The notes under the pieces were generated by a model that was given only the letters and a program-made list of their open reading frames with translations, had not been told where the DNA came from and made no database searches. A stretch of DNA of 64,000 nucleotides from Hymenobacter ginkgonis (GTDB lineage: Bacteria > Bacteroidota > Bacteroidia > Cytophagales > Hymenobacteraceae), in the NCBI RefSeq assembly GCF_009755225.1, contig NZ_WQKZ01000001.1, positions 372,001-436,000 on the forward strand, in the 5' to 3' direction. Each line of letters begins with the position of its first letter. The stretch's first letter is position 1. Position numbers and translations under genes: made by a program. Positions 58,696-64,000 of the stretch are shown here, piece by piece.

Positions 58696-59475
58696 ATGAA
58701 ACTGTTCATTATCTGCTGCATGGTCTTGCTTATGGCTAGCTGCGCGAATACGCGTCCAACTACGGCTACGCAGTCTTCGCCGTCGCTAGCCGCTGTGGCC
58801 TCGGCGGAAGTACGAACTGAGCAATTGGAATTAGTGGATTCTGCTCGGCACCGCGCTATTCCCGTGGCCTTGTATTGGCCTAATAAGGGGGGTAGCAAAA
58901 CCCGGCTCAAAGCCGCCATCATTAGTCACGGCTACGGCGGGCAGCATACGGGCTATTCTTTCATCGCCCGCAACCTGGTAGCGCACGGCTATTTTGTGGC
59001 CAGCATTCAGCACGAGCTGCCCACTGATGAACCCATACCGCTGGTGGGCACGCCTCAGCTTGTGCGCCGCCCCAATTGGGAGCGCGGCGTGCAAAATATC
59101 TTGTTTGTGCGGCAGGAGCTGCATCATCGTTATCCGCGCCTCGATTTTAGCCGGCTACTACTAGTGGGCCACTCCAACGGTGGCGACGTGAGTATGCTCT
59201 TCGCGCAAGAGTATCCGCGACTGGTGCAGCGTGTTATTTCGCTCGATAACCGCCGCATGCCTTTCCCGCGCGCCCGGCGGCCGCGCATCCTCTCACTACG
59301 TTCGAGCGACCAGGTGGCTGATAGCGGAGTAGTGCATACGCTGGCCGAGCAGCGCCACTTTAGTAGCACCGTTGTAACACTGCCGCACACCATCCACAAC
59401 GATATGTGGGACGGTGCCACGGCCGCTCAGCAACAGGAGATAAACGCGTTAATAAGCGCTTTTTTAGAACACTAG
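58696..59475 (+). CDS. Alpha/beta-hydrolase lipoprotein
   Basis: A 259-residue esterase- or lipase-like enzyme with a lipoprotein signal (CMVLLMASC). The nucleophile elbow is LLLVGHSNGGDVSM (GxSxG with Ser), the fold starts with AAIISHGYGGQHTGYSFIAR, and the catalytic His is probably in TLPHTIHNDMWDG; the Asp lies in the SLDNRRMP or SSDQVADS segments. Substrate unknown. It follows the low-GC hypothetical gene by 19 bases. Confidence 0.9.
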   Translation: MKLFIICCMVLLMASCANTRPTTATQSSPSLAAVASAEVRTEQLELVDSARHRAIPVALYWPNKGGSKTRLKAAIISHGYGGQHTGYSFIARNLVAHGYFVASIQHELPTDEPIPLVGTPQLVRRPNWERGVQNILFVRQELHHRYPRLDFSRLLLVGHSNGGDVSMLFAQEYPRLVQRVISLDNRRMPFPRARRPRILSLRSSDQVADSGVVHTLAEQRHFSSTVVTLPHTIHNDMWDGATAAQQQEINALISAFLEH

Positions 59476-59528
59476 CACCGGCCCGGCCTTTACCCAGTAG
59501 CTCAGCCTAGTCAGGCGGGGTAGGAGGG

Positions 59529-59801
59529 TTAGCAGCCGCAGCGAAAATCGGGGTATTCGGCATAGGCCGGCGCCGGCGTGTCGTCGAGGCGAATAATGCG
59601 GTCGAGCCGCACTTCCTCGCCGGAGGCAAGCTGCGCATATTCGGCGTGCTCGCGGGTGAAGAAGGTTTTGATAGTAGTAGACTCCTGGCAGAGTTGCCGC
59701 AAGTCGTTGAAATACTGCAAATACACCTGCTGCTTACGGGTAGCTGCGGCTTCAAGCACATCATAAAAGCCGCAGGCAATGGGTTGATAATCGGTAGGCA
59801 C
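59529..59801 (-). CDS. Rof-like (Rho-binding antiterminator) protein
   Basis: A 90-residue protein starting from GTG at 59801. It matches the Rof/YaeO pattern: DYQPIACGFYDVLEAAATRK (compare YQPI.C..YD.LE.A), a strand QVYLQYFNDL, and EEVRLDRIIRLDDT near the end (compare RELRLDKI). Rof binds the Rho hexamer and inhibits termination. A Cys pair at the C-terminus (FRCGC) is an addition. The match is by eye. Confidence 0.75.
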   Translation of the reverse strand: MPTDYQPIACGFYDVLEAAATRKQQVYLQYFNDLRQLCQESTTIKTFFTREHAEYAQLASGEEVRLDRIIRLDDTPAPAYAEYPDFRCGC

Positions 59802-60235
59802 GAGATAGGTTTTACAGTGGCGTAGAGAAGTGGTTTTACGCTCTTTCGCGTGGAGGAGTTAGCCGCGGGGCGTTGGGCAGCCTAGGACTGCGTGCAGATG
59901 CCTTTTGCAGCCAATTCCTAAGCTGTGAGCGTACTACTGTATAAAAATACACATTATTATTTAACCCTTATTTTTGATTTGCTATCTCGTAAAATGAACA
60001 ATTATACTGTTGATTTACAGTCACTTGGATAAAATTCGAGAACCTTGTTTAAGCTTAAAGCTTACAGGCTGCATCGCCGGCTGTAACCTGCTGGACCGCC
60101 CGGTAAAGAAATAAGTCGTAATTTTAGCTCATTAAAAGTAAAATCGCCTCGTTTCAATACAATCAAGCTGGCTCGTTCAGCTTGTTACGTTAGGTTCGCT
60201 GCTGCTTGCTTTATCACCTTCCATTCCCTAGCATC
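59802..60235. other. AT-rich intergenic region and leader of the cold-shock gene
   Basis: About 430 bases without a gene. The part from 59930 to 60180 is AT-rich. Cold-shock genes usually have a long structured leader, and this gap can hold one, but no single fold stands out by eye. Confidence 0.5.
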
Positions 60236-60427
60236 ATGCAGACAGGAACCGTAAAATTCTTTAACGAAACCAAAGGTTTCGGCTTTATCAAAGTTGACCA
60301 GAGTGGCGAAGATGTTTTCGTACACGTAACCGACCTTCTCAGCGACATCCGCGAGAACGACAAGGTACAGTTCGAAATCGCCCAGGGTAAAAAAGGCCCG
60401 AACGCTGTAAAAGTATCGCTCGTTTAA
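60236..60427 (+). CDS. Cold-shock protein (CspA family)
   Basis: A 63-residue single cold-shock domain that binds single-stranded nucleic acid and melts RNA structure. RNP-1 is KGFGFIKV and RNP-2 is VFVHV, with the N-terminal GTVKFFNETKG. The start at 60236 is the conserved MQTGTVKFF. It is slightly short compared with the typical 65-70 residues. A bidirectional hairpin terminator follows. Confidence 0.96.
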   Translation: MQTGTVKFFNETKGFGFIKVDQSGEDVFVHVTDLLSDIRENDKVQFEIAQGKKGPNAVKVSLV

Positions 60428-60442
60428 CGAGCCGCTTATAAC

Positions 60443-60486
60443 ACACAAAAAAGCCCTGCTGATGAATCGGCAGGGCTTTTTTGTGT
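60443..60486. terminator. Bidirectional intrinsic terminator
   Basis: ACACAAAAAAGCCCTGC and GCAGGGCTTTTTTGTGT form a perfect 17-pair stem with A and T runs, between the convergent cold-shock and MscS genes. Confidence 0.92.
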
Positions 60487-60510
60487 AGTAGCGCTACGAT
60501 AGAAGTTGTG

Positions 60511-61614
60511 TTACTTCACTGCTTCAACGGCGAAGCCATGCTGCGTTGGGCCAACCTCTTGCAGTACGGCCCGGGTACGGGGTAGGCTGCCAGGGTAATG
60601 TGTTTGCAGATAGGCTACCAGCTGCTCGCGTACTGCGCAGCGCAAGTCCCAGAGTGCGCTGGCATTGGCGGCGCTCACTAAGGCACGCAGCTCAACGGTC
60701 AGTTCTTTCGAATCGGTGACTTGCAGCACGCACACGCGCTGGTCCCAGAGCGGATGTTCCGTGAGAATGCGGCGCAACTCTGTGCGCAGGGCCTCAACCG
60801 GCACAGTATAGTCGGCGTGTAGGTAGACCGCGCCCGTAAGGCGAGCGGTAGTGCGCGTCCAATTTTGGAAGGGCTTTTCGATGAAATAATTGAGCGGTAG
60901 CACCAAGCGGCGCTCGTCCCAGATGTTGAGCACGACGTAGGTAAACGTGATTTCCTCGACCCGGCCCCACTCGCCTTCTACTACCAGCACATCGTCAATG
61001 CGAATAGGTTGCGTGAACGCTATCTGAAAGCCAGCCAGCAAGTTGCTGATGGAGCGCTGGGCCGCAAAGCCCACAATAACACTGGCAATACCCGCTGAGG
61101 TGAGTAGGCCCGTGCCCAGGCGGCGCACCGTTTCGAAGCTCATCAGCACCAGCCCCACGGCCACGAAGCCGATAAGTCCCACGGCCACTTTCTTGATGAA
61201 TTGCAGCTGCGTAAAAAGCTTGCGCGCCCGCAGGTTGTCGCCGGTTTCGAGTTGGTAGTGCCACCGAATCAGGTCTTGCAGCACATCCAAGGTCTTGATG
61301 AGGCCCCAGGCAAAGGACAGAATCAGGGCAAATTCTATTATCCGGCGCACTACTTCAAAGGGCTTGGGGGGTAGGGGCAGCAGCGGCAACAACAAGGAGA
61401 GCGCTAGCACTGGAAAGAAAAAAGCACTGGCCGCGCTCAAGTTCTCGCATACCGACCGGGCTAGGGCCGAGTTTTCGCGCCGGTCGTAGGCCCGTAATAG
61501 GGCAAATAGTATCGTTTTGACGACCAGCCCCAGGGCCAAACCGCCCAGTAGCACGCCCATTACGACGAAAATATCGGGGAAGTGCGCCAGAAGTTGAGTT
61601 GCTTGTTCTTTCAT
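60511..61614 (-). CDS. MscS-family mechanosensitive ion channel
   Basis: A 367-residue channel that opens under membrane tension to release solutes. The start at 61614 (MKEQATQLLAHFPDIFV) was chosen over 61638. About four membrane helices precede the pore helix, seen at GLLTSAGIASVIVGFAAQRSI in the MscS pattern (LGxAGIA...GFAxQ). The beta domain follows (NLLAGFQIAFTQPIRIDDVL, VEGEWGRVEEITFTYVVL, WDERRLVLPLNYF). The C-terminal part is the alpha/beta domain. Confidence 0.95.
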   Translation of the reverse strand: MKEQATQLLAHFPDIFVVMGVLLGGLALGLVVKTILFALLRAYDRRENSALARSVCENLSAASAFFFPVLALSLLLPLLPLPPKPFEVVRRIIEFALILSFAWGLIKTLDVLQDLIRWHYQLETGDNLRARKLFTQLQFIKKVAVGLIGFVAVGLVLMSFETVRRLGTGLLTSAGIASVIVGFAAQRSISNLLAGFQIAFTQPIRIDDVLVVEGEWGRVEEITFTYVVLNIWDERRLVLPLNYFIEKPFQNWTRTTARLTGAVYLHADYTVPVEALRTELRRILTEHPLWDQRVCVLQVTDSKELTVELRALVSAANASALWDLRCAVREQLVAYLQTHYPGSLPRTRAVLQEVGPTQHGFAVEAVK

Positions 61615-62561
61615 ACCAACAAAGCCGCGCCGCGTCAAACTGCGACTTTAACCGGCGAATGGTGTACCCGGCCCAGCCCCGAAAGGTTAAGCTGATGGCC
61701 CATCGGCAGCGGGTTCAGCAACATTTCCTATTGGCATTGGCGCCCAAATGAGTCGGTTGCCTCCGCACACTAAAAGCTCGGATTGAGCGCTCCAAAAGTC
61801 GTCTTCACAGAAAAACAGCGCTGCGGGCTGCCACGTGCCGGTAAATTCCTTGCTTTTATAGTCGGCCTTACCAAGTTAGCCCCACTTGCTATCGGTCAAT
61901 CTACGAAGTGATAGCCCTAGGCTAACCTCAGCCGGAGGAGAAAGGCTTGCTAGTGGTAATTACTGCCGGCGGTTGCGAGCAGCAGTAGTTGTCGCTGGTG
62001 CTAGCTATTGCCTTACAAATCAAGGCTTATTATAGGAGATAAGGGGGATGCAAACGTATGATTTAAGGAAAACAAGAGTCTTGTTAAAACTAAGTGGGGT
62101 AAGTATTGTACTACCTAGCTAATGGCTAAGATGATTGGGGGAATAGGTTGTATTTTATGATATTTAACTGACAACTAATAAATTTGCTTGCTTATTTCTT
62201 CGTTAATCTTCTTACTTTTACCCAACTGTTTGCCCAACCGTTAGTCTTTATAAGGTGCTTTATATCGTCATTTTATGCTATGATAGCCTATTAACGGTAC
62301 CTTTTGGTTTATAAAAGATCGTAGCAAATAAGAACTAGAAGAAATAGTATTATTATTGACAAGCGAACTGTATTTAATTATGTTTATTGTAGTGAAAATT
62401 ATATTATACGCTGACCTTTGGTAGAACACTTCAGTTAAGTATAATTAGGTATTTTATTAGTAGTGAAGTGAGTATATACCTGAGTTTTATGTTACAAGCC
62501 TATCTAAGCTTCTTATCACTGCCGGTAGCTGCCAGCTATCGCCTAACTAAGCGTTTTGGTT
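61615..62561. other. AT-rich intergenic region upstream of the second NRPS gene
   Basis: About 950 bases between the divergent MscS and NRPS genes. From about 62040 to 62480 the sequence is strongly AT-rich; the line starting at 62341 counts 13 G+C in 60 bases, against roughly 60 percent in the genes around it. No gene starts in that part. The left part holds a short open frame described separately (61687-61875). Confidence 0.6.
61687..61875 (-). pseudogene. Possible gene remnant without start codon
   Basis: The minus strand has an open frame of about 62 codons ending at TAA (61687-61689). It reads as a protein-like piece (FTGTWQPAALFFCEDDFWSA; LLVCGGNRLIWAPMPIG) with good codon usage for this genome but no start codon; a stop lies just upstream. 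It looks like the C-terminal end of a lost gene. Similarity to any family was not recognised. Confidence 0.3.
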
Positions 62562-64000
62562 ATGAGTGAGCAGCCAAGTAGCCTAAGTGGTGCCTCGGTG
62601 CACCAGTTGGTGGAGCAAGCGGTAGCCGCCCATGGAGCGCGAATTGCCCTTATCGCGGGTGAAGTCGAGCTTACCTACACCCAAGTAAATGAGCGGGCCG
62701 AGCGGCTTAGCCAAGCCATTCGGCGCCGAGCACCAGAGGAGACTCTCATCGGTATTAGCAGTTCGCGCGGGCTGGCGACCATTATAGGGGTGCTGGCCAT
62801 TTTGAAGGCCGGCAAGGCCTACTTGCCGCTAGACCCGGCCTACCCCCCGCAGCGCCTCACGCAGATTGTGGCCAGTTCGGGCATTACTACCTGCCTTGCC
62901 CCAGACGCGGATACTGCCTTATTTGCTGAGCTTGGCCTGCACGTACTGGCTTCAGAAGCCGACTATAACTTCCCGCCTGCCGCAACCGCAGCGGGCAGCC
63001 AGCTAGCCTACGTTCTGTACACCTCGGGCACCACCGGCGAGCCCAAGGGGGTGTGCGTAAGCCACGCGCCGCTCCTCAACCTACTGCACTGGCAGCAAGG
63101 CCACTCGCTGGCCGGGCCGGGCACGCGTACGCTGCAATTTGCGCCGCTGATTTTTGACGTTTCCTTTCAGGAGATTTTTGCTACGTTGAGCACGGGCGGC
63201 ACGCTGGTGCTGGTGGCCGAAGAACAGCGCCTGGACCTAGCCAAGCTCCTGCATCTCATCGAGGAGCGCGGCGTAAACCGGTTGTTTTTGCCGTTTGTAG
63301 CCTTGCAGGCGCTGGCCGAAGTAGCGGTGAGCACGCAGCACTTTCCGGCCAGCTTGCAGGAAATAATGACGGCCGGCGAGCAGCTCAAGATTACGCCGCA
63401 GGTCGAAGCGTTCTTCACCGCTTTGCCTAGCTGCACGTTGTACAACCAGTTTGGGCCTACGGAGTGCGCCTGCATCACTACCAATTTGCAGCTGATGGGC
63501 CCGCCCGCCAGCTGGCCCCGCCTGCCCACCATTGGCCAGCCCATTGCGAATACCCGGATTTTTATCGTCGATGAAAACTTGGTAGTGCTACCCCCCGGCG
63601 AGGCTGGCGAGCTGTGTGTCGGTGGCGCTTGCCTCGCTGAGGGTTACCTCAACCGGCTGGCCCTCACGGCCGAGAAGTTTGTGACCCAAGCGGGGGTAGG
63701 GCGCCTGTACCGCACCGGCGACCTGGGCCGCTACCTACCCGACGGCAATATCGAGTTTCTGGGCCGGCGCGACGACCAAGTGAAAATACGAGGCCACCGC
63801 ATCGAGCTGGGTGAGGTAGAGGTGGCCCTGAGTAAAGTAGCCGGCATCGGCCAAGCCGTGGTAGTGGCCCGCGAAGTCGCCGTGGGCCAGCAGCAGTTGG
63901 TGGCCTACCTGGTGCCCGCCGCGGCGGCCGCGCGCGACGTGGCCCACGTGCGCCAGGCCTTGGCCCAGCGCCTGCCCGCCTACATGCTGCCCGCCGCCTA
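62562..64000 (+). CDS. Start of a second NRPS gene (adenylation domain; continues beyond window)
   Basis: The frame opens at ATG 62562 and is open at the window end (about 479 codons). It begins directly with an adenylation domain and no condensation domain, so it is a loading module or stand-alone enzyme. Motifs: LKAGKAYLPLDPAYP (A2), YVLYTSGTTGEPKGVCVSH (A3), FDVSFQEIFATL (A4), NQFGPTECACI (A5), YRTGDLGRYLPDG (A7) and KIRGHRIELGEVEVAL (A8). The hand-aligned pocket residues read D-V-Q-F-M-A-Q-C-I; I do not recognise a firm substrate for this set. The start of the gene lies at the edge of a long AT-rich region. Confidence 0.93.
   Translation, partial: MSEQPSSLSGASVHQLVEQAVAAHGARIALIAGEVELTYTQVNERAERLSQAIRRRAPEETLIGISSSRGLATIIGVLAILKAGKAYLPLDPAYPPQRLTQIVASSGITTCLAPDADTALFAELGLHVLASEADYNFPPAATAAGSQLAYVLYTSGTTGEPKGVCVSHAPLLNLLHWQQGHSLAGPGTRTLQFAPLIFDVSFQEIFATLSTGGTLVLVAEEQRLDLAKLLHLIEERGVNRLFLPFVALQALAEVAVSTQHFPASLQEIMTAGEQLKITPQVEAFFTALPSCTLYNQFGPTECACITTNLQLMGPPASWPRLPTIGQPIANTRIFIVDENLVVLPPGEAGELCVGGACLAEGYLNRLALTAEKFVTQAGVGRLYRTGDLGRYLPDGNIEFLGRRDDQVKIRGHRIELGEVEVALSKVAGIGQAVVVAREVAVGQQQLVAYLVPAAAAARDVAHVRQALAQRLPAYMLPAA

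Overview
The window looks like chromosomal DNA of a GC-rich member of the Bacteroidota, most likely Hymenobacter or a close relative in the Hymenobacteraceae. The evidence is type IX secretion (T9SS) proteins with a CHU_C-type sorting domain, a PorP/SprF partner, TonB-linked beta-barrel proteins, Bacteroidota families such as DUF2911, promoters of the TTG-19-TAnnTTTG type, and an almost complete lack of Shine-Dalgarno sequences. No phage, insertion sequence, plasmid origin or CRISPR array was seen. The species call is inference from gene content only.

Layout. 1-4 kb: a truncated secreted adhesin-like gene, histidine ammonia-lyase and histidyl-tRNA synthetase. 4-20 kb: an AraC regulator, two paralogous secreted proteins of uncertain role (5.2 and 12.1 kb), an outer-membrane protein, an M28-M13 peptidase pair, a TonB-type receptor, a DUF2867 reductase, DUF2911, slipin and DUF1810. 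20-27 kb: a manganese catalase/alcohol dehydrogenase operon, an orphan response regulator preceded by the debris of its histidine kinase, a beta carbonic anhydrase and a CrtI-like oxidoreductase. 27-33 kb: PorP/SprF and a 1640-residue T9SS cargo with eight tandem domains. 33-40 kb: a two-module nonribosomal peptide synthetase (A-[N-methyltransferase]-PCP-C-A-PCP-TE). 40-62 kb: ordinary genes (M28 peptidase, YebC, MBL hydrolase, DEAD helicase, tRNA-His, PfkB kinase, GNAT, potassium channel, GH43), then a light-related stretch with two BLUF proteins and a spore-photoproduct-lyase homologue, and finally Rof, cold-shock protein and MscS. 62.5 kb to the end: the start of a second NRPS gene behind about 900 bases of AT-rich DNA.

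The most interesting system is the NRPS at 33.4-40.4 kb. Its binding-pocket residues, read by hand, match a valine code followed by an alanine code, and the methyltransferase sits inside the first adenylation domain, so the predicted product is N-methyl-valyl-alanine, linear or cyclised. Its thioesterase has Cys and Glu where the family has Ser and Asp. The second strongest item is a pair of BLUF proteins, one with the flavin-photochemistry residues (Y8, N32, Q50) and one with F8 and H32.

At the DNA level three patterns run through the window. The word GGGGTAGG/CCTACCCC recurs about once per kilobase in genes and between them. A family of long inverted repeats with a shared GAACGTC...GCTTGCCGAAGCATCT core sits mainly between convergent genes. 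Several genes have the -7 promoter element 4-7 bases before the start codon, which predicts leaderless mRNAs.
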